Part shown: positions 26,885 through 36,226 of the stretch, in pieces
Layout of the letters: every line of letters starts with the position of its first letter
Numbering within the stretch: position 1 is the first letter of the stretch
Source: Neoaquamicrobium sediminum
GTDB lineage: Bacteria; Pseudomonadota; Alphaproteobacteria; Rhizobiales; Rhizobiaceae
DNA length: 64,000 bases
Direction of reading: 5' to 3'
Assembly (NCBI RefSeq): GCF_013240295.1
Contig: NZ_JABETK010000002.1
Coordinates: 1,860,001 to 1,924,000 of the forward strand
The notes under the pieces: generated by a model
What the model saw: only the letters and a program-made list of their open reading frames with translations
Database searches by the model: none
What the model was told of the DNA's origin: nothing
Made by a program: the position numbers and the translations under genes

Positions 26885-28277
26885 TCCATGCCGCGCATTT
26901 GCGGTCGATCGTCTTGCGCGAGACGCCCAGCCTCCGGGCGGCCTCCTCCCGGTTGCCGCCGCTCTCTCTCAGCACGGAGAGGATATGGCGGCGTTCGAGG
27001 TCGGCAAGGCTGCCGTCACTCTCGCCAGTCCCGCGCTGCGGTGAGCGGCTCGCACCAAGCTGCTCCAGCGGGAAGCGCCCAAGGATCAGGGTACGCTCGA
27101 TGACGTTGCGCAGCTCGCGCACATTGCCCGGCCAGTCGTACCGCGCCAGCGCGGCCCGCGCCTCGTCCTCGAGCTGCACCGGCGGCATGCCAAGCTGCTG
27201 GGAGAGCTTGCGCATGAACAGGTCGGCGAGTTCCTGAACGTCGTGGTCGCGCTCGTTCAGCGGCGGAAGATGGATCTGCATCACATTGATGCGGAAGTAG
27301 AGATCGGCCCGAAACCGCCCCTCCTCGACAGCGCGTGCAAGATCGGCATTGGTCGCGAAGACGAACCGGAGATCGACCGGCACTTCGCGCTCCGATCCGA
27401 CGGGTCGCACACGACGGTCTTCCAGCACCCGCAGAAGCTTGCCTTGCAGGGCAAGCGGCAGGTCGCCCATTTCGTCCAGGAACAGCGTGCCGCCCTGCGC
27501 GTGCATGAAAATGCCTTCGCGCGATCCTTCGGCACCCGTGAAGGCGCCTTTGACATGACCGAACAGTTCGCTCTCGATCATGTCGGGCGGGATCGCTGCG
27601 CAGTTGACGGGCACGAAGGGCTTGTCGGCACGCTCGGACAGCGAATGCAGCGATCGCGCAGCCACCTCCTTGCCCGTTCCGGATTCGCCTGTGAGCAGCA
27701 CCGACGTGGGAAGCGGCGCAACGCGGGCGATGGTCTCGCGAACCTGGCGGATGGCCTCCGACTCGCCGATCAGCCGGTCCCGAAGCAACATATGGTCCGA
27801 GGCCGCGCGCAGTTCGTAGCGCAGCACGTAGTTCTCACGCTGCAGGCGCACCCGGTCGAGACACCGCGCCACCGCGTTGAGGATCTGGTTGGACCGGAAC
27901 GGCTTGAGCACGAAATCCGCGGCCCCTGCCCGCAGCGCCTGGATCGCGGTTTCAAGGTCGGCGAATGCAGTGATCAGGATGGCGTCGGCAAACAGTCCGA
28001 TCGCGCGCTGCTCGGCCAGCCAGTCGACGCCGTTCTTTCCCGGCATGATGTTGTCGAGGATGACGACGTCGAAGTGATGCTCGTCGAGCTTGCGGGTCGC
28101 CTCGTCCGTGTCGGCCGCTTCCTCAATGCGCTTGCAGCGTGGGCCGAGCGTGCGCATCAGGAAATTGCGCATGCCCGGCTCGTCATCGATGATCAGGATC
28201 GATGCCTGCGCCAGCCAGGGGCCGAATTCCGGATCGCCAACAGGTTCCCGCAGCTTGCGTGCCGCCTGCACCGCCAT
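26877..28277 (-). CDS. NtrC-family sigma-54-dependent response regulator
   Basis: A 466-residue activator. The receiver domain (about 26-140) has the acidic pair DDE at 31-33 and phospho-acceptor Asp75 in VILDNIMPG. The AAA+ domain has Walker A GESGTGKEV, the sigma-54 contact loop GAFTGA, Walker B GGTLFLDEMGDL and an arginine finger region FRADLYFRINV. A Fis-type C-terminal helix-turn-helix (EEAARRLGVSRKTIDRK) binds DNA. With the overlapping kinase gene it resembles DctB/DctD. The perfect RpoN promoter and paired palindromes upstream of the MFS gene are its obvious target. Confidence 0.92.
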   Translation of the reverse strand: MAVQAARKLREPVGDPEFGPWLAQASILIIDDEPGMRNFLMRTLGPRCKRIEEAADTDEATRKLDEHHFDVVILDNIMPGKNGVDWLAEQRAIGLFADAILITAFADLETAIQALRAGAADFVLKPFRSNQILNAVARCLDRVRLQRENYVLRYELRAASDHMLLRDRLIGESEAIRQVRETIARVAPLPTSVLLTGESGTGKEVAARSLHSLSERADKPFVPVNCAAIPPDMIESELFGHVKGAFTGAEGSREGIFMHAQGGTLFLDEMGDLPLALQGKLLRVLEDRRVRPVGSEREVPVDLRFVFATNADLARAVEEGRFRADLYFRINVMQIHLPPLNERDHDVQELADLFMRKLSQQLGMPPVQLEDEARAALARYDWPGNVRELRNVIERTLILGRFPLEQLGASRSPQRGTGESDGSLADLERRHILSVLRESGGNREEAARRLGVSRKTIDRKCAAWNV

Positions 28278-28349
28278 CGCATGTCCTCCCCCATGCTTAT
28301 CGAACGGGAACGTTAGCCGCAGGCGCGCGCGAACGCAAAGCCGTTGACG

Positions 28350-30145
28350 CTACCGACCGACGGCGTAGGCCTGCATCAAACGTGGCGTTGCGGCAGCCCG
28401 CAGCATCCCGTCCTCGTCGCGCGCGGCAGAGACCATTCGGCCGATCGACCATTCCGGCGTCACGTCGACACGGTGGCCACGCGCCTTGAGCGCCGCGATC
28501 GTCTCCGCGCCGAATGTTTCCTCGATGGCGAGGTTCCCGGGCTTGCGATCACGCGGATAGAACGAGTTCGGGAAATGCGCCGTATGCGACATTGGCAGGT
28601 CGATAGCTTCCTGCAGGTTCATGCCGTGATGGACGTGGCGCAGGAAGAACTGGAGCTGCCACTGCTCCTGCTGGTCGCCGCCCGGCGTACCAAACACCAT
28701 GTAGGGGCGGCCGTCCTTCTCGGCGAGGCTTGGCGTCAGCGTCGTGCGCGGTCGCTTGCCGGGCGCCAGGCTCGCCGGCAGCCCCTCCTCCAACCAGAAC
28801 ATCTGGGCGCGCGTGTTGAGCATGAAGCCGAGCTCGGGAATGTAGGGCGAGGACTGCAGCCAGCCGCCGGAAGGCATGGCAGCGACCATGTTGCCGTCCC
28901 TGTCGATGGTGTCGATGTGAACGGTATCGCCGCGTCGTACGGAACGCATGTCGGCCATGGTCGGCTCGGCCGAAGCCGCGTCGGGATTGGCCACGCGCGA
29001 CAGGCGCTCGAGGGCGGCATCCATGCGCGCGATCTGGTCCTCGTAGCCGGCAATCCGGCCCGGCCGCAGTTCCAGCGACGCCGTCTCGGCGATCAGCTTG
29101 CGCCGTTCGTCGCTATACGCATCCGACAGCAGCGTCTCGATCGGAACGTCGATGAAATTCGGATCGCTGTAGTAGTATTCGCGGTCGGCGAAGGCGAGCT
29201 TCATCGCCTCGGTCAGCGTGTGGACGAAATCCGGTCCGCGCGTATCCATGGCGCCGATGTCGAAGCCCTTCAACAGCGCGAGCGTTTGCAGGAACACCGG
29301 CCCCTGCCCCCACGGGCCGATCTTGTTCAGGCGATAGCCATGATAGTCATAAGTCAGAGGCTTTTCGTAGGTCGCCTGCCAGCCGGCCATGTCGTCGGCG
29401 GTGATCACGCCGCGATGGCGGGAGCCGCTTTCGTCCATCACCTCGTTCTCGCGCGCGAACCGGTCGATCGCCTCCGCAACGAACCGCGATAGAACGCGTC
29501 GCGGGCACGCTCGATCTGCTTTTCGCGGCTGCCGCCGCCCGCCTGCGATCCCGAGATGACGCGCTTCCAGGTATTCGCCAGCGCCTCGTTGCGAAACAGC
29601 TTCTTTGCCTCCGGCAACCGGCCGCCGGGCGTGAAGAAGGCCGCCGAGGTCGGCCATTCGCGGGTGAAGAAGTCCTTCAGCCCCGCAACGGTGTTGGCAA
29701 CGCGCGGCAGCATCGGATGACCGTTCTCGGCATAGTGGATCGCGGGCGCCATGACATCGGCCAGCGGCAGCGAGCCATGATCGCGCAGAAGCTGCATCCA
29801 GGCATCGAATGCGCCCGGGATCACGGTCGCCAGCAGCCCGTTGCCGGGGATCAGCGTCAGCCCCTGCCCCTTGTAGTGTTCCATGGTCGCGCCTGCCGGC
29901 GTCGTGCCCTGCCCGCACAGCACTTCGGTCTTTCCGGTTCTTGCCGAGTGGAAGACAATCGGAACTTCGCCGCCGGGGCCGACGAGGTGTGGTTCGACCA
30001 CCTGCAGCACGAACCCGGCTGCCACCGCGGCGTCGAAAGCGTTGCCGCCGCGCTCCAGCATCGCCATGCCGGATTGCGAGGCGAGCCAATGGGTGGTGGT
30101 GACGACGCCGAACGTGCCGAGGATCTCGGGCCTTGTAGTGAACAT
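28350..30145 (-). pseudogene. Gamma-glutamyltransferase family protein, frameshifted
   Basis: Two frames give a complete gamma-glutamyltransferase-like Ntn-hydrolase of about 598 residues. The first holds the large-subunit part (GGNAFDAAVAAGFVLQVVEP, VGPGGEVPIVF, GNGLLATVIPG). The second holds the rest, including DTVHIDTIDRDGNMVAAMPSG around the expected autocatalytic Thr, and RTTLTPSLAEKDGRPYMVFG with GTPGGDQQEQ for glutamate binding. Adding a base at 29482-29485 restores DAFYRG-FVAEAIDRF. There is no signal peptide, so it would act in the cytoplasm on imported gamma-glutamyl peptides, unlike periplasmic Ggt. It lies 21 bases after the permease gene and ends the importer operon. As read, it is truncated before the nucleophile. 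Confidence 0.87.
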
Positions 30146-30166
30146 GGATGCTGCTCCGTGGTCTGG

Positions 30167-31033
30167 TCAGTTGTCGCGTGGGTCGAGCGCATCGCGCAGC
30201 CCGTCGCCGAGAAGATTGAAGCCGAGCACGACCAGGAAGATCGCGCCGCCGGGGAATATCGACATCCAGGGGGCCTGGGTCATGAAGTTCTTTGCAGTGT
30301 TGAGCATCGAACCCCAGGACGGGTTCGGCGGCTGCTGCCCGAGGCCGAGGAAGGAGAGGCTCGCCTCCGCGATGATCGCGGTCGCAATCGTGATCGTTGC
30401 CTGCACCACGATCGGCGGCAGCACGTTGGGGAAGATGTAGCGGATGATGATGAGTACGTTCGGCAGGCCGATGGCGCGCGCGCCCTCGACATAATCCTCC
30501 GTCTTGACCGCAAGCGTCTGGCCGCGTGTCAGGCGCACGAAGATGGGGGTGGCAGACAGACCGATGGCGATCATCGCATTGGTGAGGCTCGGGCCCAGGA
30601 ACGCGGCAAGCGCGATGGCCAGGATAAGGAACGGGATGGCCAGCAGCGCCTCGGTAACGCGCGAGATGGTGGCATCCACCCAGCCGCCATAATAACCCGC
30701 AAGCAGACCGAACGGCACGCCGACGGCAACCGCGATGGCGACCGATACCACGCCCGCCATCAGCGAAGCGCGCGCGCCATAGAGCATACGCGTGTAGATG
30801 TCGCGACCCAGTTCGTCAGTACCCAGCCAGAACTCGGCCGAAGGCGGCTTGCGGATAGATGTGAACGAGGTCGCAAACGGATCGTACCCGGCAAGCAGCG
30901 GCGCGAACAACGCGAGCAGGATGAACGTTGCAACGAGCACACCGCCGAATACGGCGCTGCGGTTGGAGAGGAACTTGGTCGCGCTGCGTCCAAGCTTGCG
31001 GCGCGGCGCGATGGCTTCTGCCTGGACGCTCAT
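30167..31033 (-). CDS. Peptide/glutathione ABC transporter permease (DppC/GsiD-type)
   Basis: A 288-residue permease. A long N-terminal helix (VFGGVLVATFILLALFAPLL) precedes the family segment WLGTDELGRDIYTRMLYGAR, and the ATPase-docking loop reads EGARAIGLPNVLIIIRYIFPN. C-terminal SFLGLGQQPPNPSWGSML and LNLLGDGLRDALDPR-type ending are typical of DppC/GsiD. ATG 31031-31033 overlaps the DppB-type stop by ATGA. Works with the permease at 31030, the two ATPases and the two binding proteins upstream. Confidence 0.9.
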   Translation of the reverse strand: MSVQAEAIAPRRKLGRSATKFLSNRSAVFGGVLVATFILLALFAPLLAGYDPFATSFTSIRKPPSAEFWLGTDELGRDIYTRMLYGARASLMAGVVSVAIAVAVGVPFGLLAGYYGGWVDATISRVTEALLAIPFLILAIALAAFLGPSLTNAMIAIGLSATPIFVRLTRGQTLAVKTEDYVEGARAIGLPNVLIIIRYIFPNVLPPIVVQATITIATAIIAEASLSFLGLGQQPPNPSWGSMLNTAKNFMTQAPWMSIFPGGAIFLVVLGFNLLGDGLRDALDPRDN

Positions 31034-31977
31034 TGCGGATGCCTCAGACGCGGATTGATGAGGATGTAGAGGACGTCGGCAATCAGGTTCATGAAGATGA
31101 AGCCGACGGCCGTGCACAAGACGACGCCCTGCACCACGGCATAGTCGCGGGTAAACACGGCGTCCACGATGAGCTTGCCGAAACCGGGAATGGTGAAGAC
31201 CTGTTCGGTCAGCACGGCGCCGGCCAGCAACTCGCCGAACAGCAGCGTCGAGAGGGTCACAATGGGCATCAGTGCATTGCGCAGCGCATGCTTGAGGATC
31301 ACCGTCTTCGGCAGCAGGCCCTTCGCCCGCGCTGTCCTGATGTAATCGGAGGTCAGCACGCCGAGCATCGCCGAGCGCGTATGCCGCATCAGATATGCAG
31401 CCAGCGCCGTACCAAGCACGAAAGACGGCATCAGCATCGTGCGCAGCGATTGCAGCGGGTCCTCCGTCAGCGGCACGTAGCCGGACGCGGGAAGCAGCCG
31501 CCACTGCACGGAGACGATCATGATGAGGATGATGCCTAGCCAGAAATTCGGAATGGACATGCCCGACAACGCGACGGCGTTGGCGGCATAGTCCGTCACC
31601 GTCCCTTTCCGCACCGCCGCGATGATGCCGGCCGGAATGCCGATCAGCATCGCCATGATGATCGCCATAACCGCAAGCTGCAGCGTCACCGGCAGCTTCT
31701 GCGCAATCAGCGTAGAAACCGGGACGCCGGTGCGCAGCGAATTGCCGAAATCGCCGGTGAGGACGTTGCCGAGCCAGGCGAGGTACTGGACGTGGAACGG
31801 ATCGTCGAGGCGATACTTTTCGCGCAGGAAGGCAAGCACCTGGGGGTCCCGCTCCTCGCCTGCCATGGTCAGCAGCGGATCGCCCGGCAGTATCTTCTGA
31901 AGCCCGAACACGATCAGTGTCACGAGCACCAGCGTGGGGATCGCGACGAAAACGCGCCTGGCGATTATCTTCAGCAT
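31030..31977 (-). CDS. Peptide/glutathione ABC transporter permease (DppB/GsiC-type)
   Basis: A permease of 315 residues with the DppB pattern: N-terminal helix FVAIPTLVLVTLIVFGL, GDPLLTMAG, the periplasmic ProDom region RYRLDDPF-like segment (KYRLDDPFHVQYL), and the coupling loop RTARAKGLLPKTVILKHALRNALMP. It ends with the usual YILINPRLR. ATG 31977 (MLKIIARRV) fits the family start; an in-frame TTG at 31995 would add six residues. An 11-bp GC hairpin occupies the gap to the preceding binding-protein gene. Confidence 0.9.
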   Translation of the reverse strand: MLKIIARRVFVAIPTLVLVTLIVFGLQKILPGDPLLTMAGEERDPQVLAFLREKYRLDDPFHVQYLAWLGNVLTGDFGNSLRTGVPVSTLIAQKLPVTLQLAVMAIIMAMLIGIPAGIIAAVRKGTVTDYAANAVALSGMSIPNFWLGIILIMIVSVQWRLLPASGYVPLTEDPLQSLRTMLMPSFVLGTALAAYLMRHTRSAMLGVLTSDYIRTARAKGLLPKTVILKHALRNALMPIVTLSTLLFGELLAGAVLTEQVFTIPGFGKLIVDAVFTRDYAVVQGVVLCTAVGFIFMNLIADVLYILINPRLRHPQ

Positions 31978-32000
31978 CCGGTTTGGCTCACGCAATGCAG

Positions 32001-32029
32001 GGGCGACGGCGCAGAGGCCGCCGTCGCCC
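32001..32029 (-). other. Intercistronic hairpin after binding-protein gene 1
   Basis: GGGCGACGGCG and CGCCGTCGCCC form a perfect 11-bp stem with a 7-base loop, in the 60-base gap between binding-protein gene (stop 32038) and permease gene. No T run follows. Such elements commonly protect upstream mRNA ends, allowing more binding protein than permease. Confidence 0.65.
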
Positions 32030-32037
32030 GGTTTCGA

Positions 32038-33537
32038 CTATTCGGCCATCGTCACGCCCTTGAGGCGCAACATGCCGTCCGGATAGGGCTGGAAGCCCTC
32101 GACGTTCGAGGCGAGCACGAACGGCCAGGGCTGGTGGTAGACATAGATGATCGGCAGATCGTCCTGCAGGATCGCCTGTGCCTGGTTGTAAAGCGGCAGG
32201 CGCGCCTCGGGGTCCGGCGTTTCGCGCGCTTCGTTCAGAAGGCGATCGACCTCCTCGTTGCAGTAATTGGAATCGTTGAGGGTTCCCTCGCAGGTGACGA
32301 ACTGATGCAGGTTGCCGTCCGGGTCAACGCGACCGGACCAGCCGATCTGTGCCGCCTGGTAGTTGCCGGCCTGCATTTCCTGCTGCATGGCGGCGAACTC
32401 GGTCGGCTGAAGGCTGATGTCGAAACCGGCTTCGGTCGCCATGGCCTGAATCAGCTCATTGATCGCCGTGGCTGTCGTGTTGTTGCCGAAGCTGAGCGTG
32501 AAGGCGACGCGCTCATGGCCGGCCTCCGCAAGCAGCGCCTTGGCCGCCTCGACGTCGCGGGTGACGACCGGATAGTCGTCGCTGTTGTAGGGGCTCGCCG
32601 GCGGGAACGGCTGCTGCGCGGGCTCGAACAGGCCATTGCCCACCACCTCGTTGATGATGTCGCGGCCGATCGCAAGCTGAAGCGCCTGGCGCACGCGCTT
32701 GTCAGTGCCGAGCGGGTTGTCGCCGTCACCCTCGCCGCTGGTGTTGATGGTGATGCCCTGATAGCCAAGCCCGGCGATGGGCATGAACTGCAGGTTCTCG
32801 TCATCTCTGACGGCCGCTGCATCAGAAGGGTTCAGCCGCTCCAGCATATCGAGGTCGCCGGCACGCAGATTGGCCAGCCGCACGGTCGAATCCGGGATCG
32901 GCTGGAAGACAAGCCGCTCGAAATGATAGTCGTCTGCATCCGGATGATTGGCGAACTTTTCCAGCACGATGCGGTCGTTCTGAACGCGACTGACGAACTT
33001 GTATGGGCCGGAGCAAACCGGGTTCGTGCCGATGTCGCTCTCGAAAGTGGCCGGAGACAGAAGCATGCCGGCACGATCCGAAAGCTGCGCGAGCAGCGTC
33101 GCATCGGGTTGCGCCAGCGTCAGCACTACGGTCGTGGCATCGGGCGCCTCGACACCTGTTACCGAAGTGAGCTCGCTCTTGCGCAGGCTGTCCGGCAGCG
33201 TCCGCGCGCGTTCGAGATTTGCAACCACGGCAGCAGCGTCCAGCTTCGTGCCGTCATGGAAGGTCATGTCGTCGCGGATCGTGAAGGTGAGCTTGGTATT
33301 GTCTTCGTTCCAGCTCCAGTCGGTGGCGACGCGCGGAACAAATTTCAGCTCGGCATCGACATCGATCAGCTTGTCGCAAAGCGATGCGTAGACGAGGCGG
33401 CCGACGAAAGTGCGCGACTTGTGCGGGTCGAGCACATCGGGGTCTTCCTGAAGCCCGATGCGGAACTCCTGCGCCGAAGCAGCACCCGCGGCCAGCAGCA
33501 TCGTTGTCGTAAGCAAGGATGATAGTAGCAGTTTCAT
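32038..33537 (-). CDS. Peptide/glutathione-type ABC substrate-binding protein (copy 1)
   Basis: A 499-residue family 5 (DppA/GsiB/OppA-like) periplasmic binding protein. Signal peptide MKLLLSSLLTTTMLLAAG with cleavage after ASA; mature EFRIGLQEDPDVLDPHKSRT. Family hallmarks: WSWNEDNTKLTFTIRDDMTFHDG, GPYKFVSRVQNDRIVLEKF, and KRVRQALQLAIGRDIINEV. CSGPYK and the conserved CEGTLNDSNYCNEEVD provide cysteines that could form disulphides. Closely similar along its full length to the next gene upstream in the operon (33609-35102), including identical C-terminal GVTMAE, so it is one product of a tandem duplication. Ligand unknown; operon context suggests a gamma-glutamyl peptide. Confidence 0.9.
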   Translation of the reverse strand: MKLLLSSLLTTTMLLAAGAASAQEFRIGLQEDPDVLDPHKSRTFVGRLVYASLCDKLIDVDAELKFVPRVATDWSWNEDNTKLTFTIRDDMTFHDGTKLDAAAVVANLERARTLPDSLRKSELTSVTGVEAPDATTVVLTLAQPDATLLAQLSDRAGMLLSPATFESDIGTNPVCSGPYKFVSRVQNDRIVLEKFANHPDADDYHFERLVFQPIPDSTVRLANLRAGDLDMLERLNPSDAAAVRDDENLQFMPIAGLGYQGITINTSGEGDGDNPLGTDKRVRQALQLAIGRDIINEVVGNGLFEPAQQPFPPASPYNSDDYPVVTRDVEAAKALLAEAGHERVAFTLSFGNNTTATAINELIQAMATEAGFDISLQPTEFAAMQQEMQAGNYQAAQIGWSGRVDPDGNLHQFVTCEGTLNDSNYCNEEVDRLLNEARETPDPEARLPLYNQAQAILQDDLPIIYVYHQPWPFVLASNVEGFQPYPDGMLRLKGVTMAE

Positions 33538-33576
33538 GATGACGTTCCCCTGTTGTGTGTTTTTTGTCAGAAGTTC

Positions 33577-33601
33577 GGGGAGCCGGCCGGGCCGGTTTCC
33601 C
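33577..33601 (-). other. Intercistronic hairpin between the two binding-protein genes
   Basis: On the transcribed strand GGGA-AA-CCGGCC-CG-GCCGG-C-TCCC folds into a GC-rich stem in the 71-base gap between the tandem binding-protein genes, 8 bases after the upstream gene's coding end. It lacks a T run. Its position repeats that of the hairpin after copy 1. Confidence 0.5.
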
Positions 33602-33608
33602 AAGAGGC

Positions 33609-35102
33609 CTATTCGGCCATGGTGACGCCGGCGAGCCGGATCATCCCGTCGGGATATGCGGTGAAGCCCTCGATCGAAGCCTGGTGCACGAACGGCCAGG
33701 GCAGATAGAAGAGGTAGATGATCGGCATCTCGTCACGCAGGATTTCCTGCGCCTGATCGTAGAGCGCCTTGCGTTCCGCCTCGCCTGTCACCGTACGCGC
33801 TTCGTTAAGCAGCCGGTCGACCTCCTCGTTGCAGTATTTCGCATCGTTGAGACTGCCCTCGCATGTGACGTACTGGTGAATGTTGCCATCCGGATCGACG
33901 CGGCCGGACCAGCCCGACTGACCAACCTCGAAGTCGCCAGCCTTGAGCGCGGACTGAAGTGCCGCGAACTCGGTCGGGCGCAGCGTGATGTCGAAACCGG
34001 CTTCCGCACCCATCGCCTGCACCAGCTCGAAGACCTGCTGCATGACGGTGTTGTTGCCGAAGGTCAGCTCGAAGGCGACACGCTCGTGTCCCGCCTCGGC
34101 AAGCAGCTCCTTGGCCCGCTCGACATTGCGGCCGTCACCGCCAGTCTCGGGGTTGTAGGCAAAGCTTGCCGGTGGGAATGCCTGATAGGCCGGCTGATAG
34201 GTGCCGGCGCCGACGACCTCGTTGATCACGTTGCGGTCGATGGCAAGGTCGAGGGCCTGACGGACGCGCTTGTCCTGACCGAGCGGATTATCGGCCCGGT
34301 CGCCATTGGCCATGTTGACCTCGATCGCCTGGAAGCCGAGACCGGTGACGGAGGCGAGCTTGATGCTGTCGTCGCCTTCCACGGTTGCGAGATCCGACGG
34401 TGCGACGCGCTCGATGATGTCGACGTCGCCCGAGCGCAGATTGGCAAGGCGCACTGTCGTATCCGGAATCGGCACGAAGGTGACCTTGTCGAAGGCATAG
34501 GCATCCGCGTTCCAGTGCTCGGCGAACTTCTCCAGCACGATGCGGTCGTTCTGCACCCTCTCGACGAACTTGTAGGGGCCGGAGCAGACCGGGTTCTGGC
34601 CGGGGTCGTTTTCAAACGAAGCGGGCGACATCAGCATGCCGGCGCGGTCGGTCAACTGCGCAAGGAACCCGGCGTCCGGCTGCGACAGCGTGATCTGGAG
34701 GGTCTGAGCGTCGACCACCGCGATATCCGAGATGGACGCGACCTCGCTTTTGCGCAGGCTCTCCTCATCCGTACGGGCGCGGTCCAGATTGGCCTTCACG
34801 GCCTCTGCGTCGATCGGCGCGCCATCGTGGAAAGTGGCACCCTCGCGCAGCGACATGGTCAGCACGGTGCTGTCGTCGTTCCACGACCATTCGGTCGCGA
34901 TCTGTGGCACGATGGCGAGCTTCTCGTCGATGTCGACCAGCTTGTCGCAAAGCGAGGTGAAGACGATGCGGCCAACGAAAGTGCGCGCGCGATGTGGATC
35001 GAGCACGTCCGGATCGTCCTGCAGCGCGATCCGCAGATCGGCCGCCGATGCGGCGCTCGCCATCAGCATCGCGCCCAGTGTCAGTGTCAGCAGTCTTTTC
35101 AT
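33609..35102 (-). CDS. Peptide/glutathione-type ABC substrate-binding protein (copy 2)
   Basis: A 497-residue family 5 binding protein with signal peptide MKRLLTLTLGAMLMASAASA and mature start ADLRIALQDDPDVLDPHRAR. It matches copy 1 block for block (WSWNDDSTVLTMSLRE, CSGPYKFVERVQNDRIVLEKF, GWSGRVDPDGNIHQYVTCEG, EEVDRLLNEAR). Differences cluster in loops, e.g. NPETGGDGRNVERAKELL here against NSDDYPVVTRDVEAAKALL. ATG 35100-35102 overlaps the ATPase stop by ATGA, so the long upstream frame is rejected. Two receptors feeding one permease pair would broaden substrate range or affinity. Confidence 0.9.
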   Translation of the reverse strand: MKRLLTLTLGAMLMASAASAADLRIALQDDPDVLDPHRARTFVGRIVFTSLCDKLVDIDEKLAIVPQIATEWSWNDDSTVLTMSLREGATFHDGAPIDAEAVKANLDRARTDEESLRKSEVASISDIAVVDAQTLQITLSQPDAGFLAQLTDRAGMLMSPASFENDPGQNPVCSGPYKFVERVQNDRIVLEKFAEHWNADAYAFDKVTFVPIPDTTVRLANLRSGDVDIIERVAPSDLATVEGDDSIKLASVTGLGFQAIEVNMANGDRADNPLGQDKRVRQALDLAIDRNVINEVVGAGTYQPAYQAFPPASFAYNPETGGDGRNVERAKELLAEAGHERVAFELTFGNNTVMQQVFELVQAMGAEAGFDITLRPTEFAALQSALKAGDFEVGQSGWSGRVDPDGNIHQYVTCEGSLNDAKYCNEEVDRLLNEARTVTGEAERKALYDQAQEILRDEMPIIYLFYLPWPFVHQASIEGFTAYPDGMIRLAGVTMAE

Positions 35103-36226
35103 GTCTGGCCTCCTTGTTGGTTGATGTCCGGTGTCGACGGCTCCGCCTCGCGGCGAGCCTGGAATGTGCGGTAGACTTCGAGGCGACGGCTGAGCGCGGT
35201 GTCCGCGCTGTCGTCGGCCCCGATGCCGGGTTCGGCCTCGCCGATCTCGCGCCAGAAATGGCAGGCGACCAGCCGCCCGCCTCCAGCGTCCTCGAGCGCC
35301 GGGTGCTCCTGCGCGCAGCGCGGCTGCACATGCGGACAACGCGTGTGGAAGCGGCAGCCGGTCGGCAAGTCCGTGGGATTGGGCACGTCACCCTGCAGCA
35401 ATTGCGGCGCGACCCTGTCCTTCGGGTCGGGTGCCGGGATGGCCCGAAGCAGCGCCTGCGTATAGGGATGCAGCGGCTTTTCGTAGAGCGGGTCGACCGG
35501 CGACATTTCGACGATCTCGCCGAGATACATCACGGCGACGCGATCGCTCATATGGCGGATAACCGCCAGATCGTGCGCGACGATCACCAGTGTCAGGCCG
35601 AAGCGTTCCTTCAGATCCTCCAGCAGGTTGATCACCTGCGCCTGGATAGAGACATCGAGCGCCGAGACCGGCTCGTCGCCAATGATGAGCTTCGGCTCGC
35701 CCGCCAGTGCGCGGGCAATCCCGATGCGCTGGCGCTGTCCGCCGGAGAACTCATGGGGGTAACGATCGGCATATTCGGGCCGCAGTCCCACAATGCCGAG
35801 AAGCTCGGAAACGCGGGCACGCACCGCCGCGCCGCGCGCCAGCCCGTGCAGGCGGATCGGTTCGGCGATGATGTCTCCCACCGTCATACGCGGATTGAGC
35901 GATGCGAACGGGTCCTGGAAGATGATCTGCAGGTCGCGCCGCAGGCGGCGCATGTCCCGCGACGGCAGCGACGTGATCGACTGCCCCTCGTAAAGGACGT
36001 CACCCTCGCTGGGCTCGATCAGCCGCAGAAGAAGACGGCCGAGTGTCGACTTTCCACAACCGGACTCCCCGACGATGGCGAAGGTCTCGCCACGGCGTAT
36101 CTGCAGCGAGACATCGTTCACGGCATGCACTGTCGGCGAGGACTCAAACAACCCGCGCCGACCGCCGAAGCGCTTGACGAGGCCACGCGCCTCGAGGATC
36201 GGCGCTTCCGCGGTCGCAGCGCTCAT
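35099..36226 (-). CDS. Peptide/glutathione ABC transporter ATPase (DppF-type)
   Basis: A 375-residue ATPase with Walker A VGESGCGKSTLGR, Q-loop IIFQDPFASLNPR, signature FSGGQRQRIGIARAL, Walker B LIIGDEPVSALDVS and switch His VAHDLAVI. The C-terminal oligopeptide domain has the Cys cluster GCRFHTRCPH...RCAQEHP that can bind a metal/Fe-S cluster in Dpp/Opp ATPases. The last 50 residues are an unconserved extension. Start overlaps the DppD-type stop by ATGA. It pairs with the 36223 ATPase as a heterodimer on the membrane. Confidence 0.92.
   Translation of the reverse strand: MSAATAEAPILEARGLVKRFGGRRGLFESSPTVHAVNDVSLQIRRGETFAIVGESGCGKSTLGRLLLRLIEPSEGDVLYEGQSITSLPSRDMRRLRRDLQIIFQDPFASLNPRMTVGDIIAEPIRLHGLARGAAVRARVSELLGIVGLRPEYADRYPHEFSGGQRQRIGIARALAGEPKLIIGDEPVSALDVSIQAQVINLLEDLKERFGLTLVIVAHDLAVIRHMSDRVAVMYLGEIVEMSPVDPLYEKPLHPYTQALLRAIPAPDPKDRVAPQLLQGDVPNPTDLPTGCRFHTRCPHVQPRCAQEHPALEDAGGGRLVACHFWREIGEAEPGIGADDSADTALSRRLEVYRTFQARREAEPSTPDINQQGGQT

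Noticed and set aside
23294..27103. 1269-codon open frame on the plus strand opposite the MFS and kinase genes
   Set aside because: It is antisense to two clear families, is low-complexity and Arg/His/Asp-rich as expected of a shadow in high-GC DNA, and has no motif.
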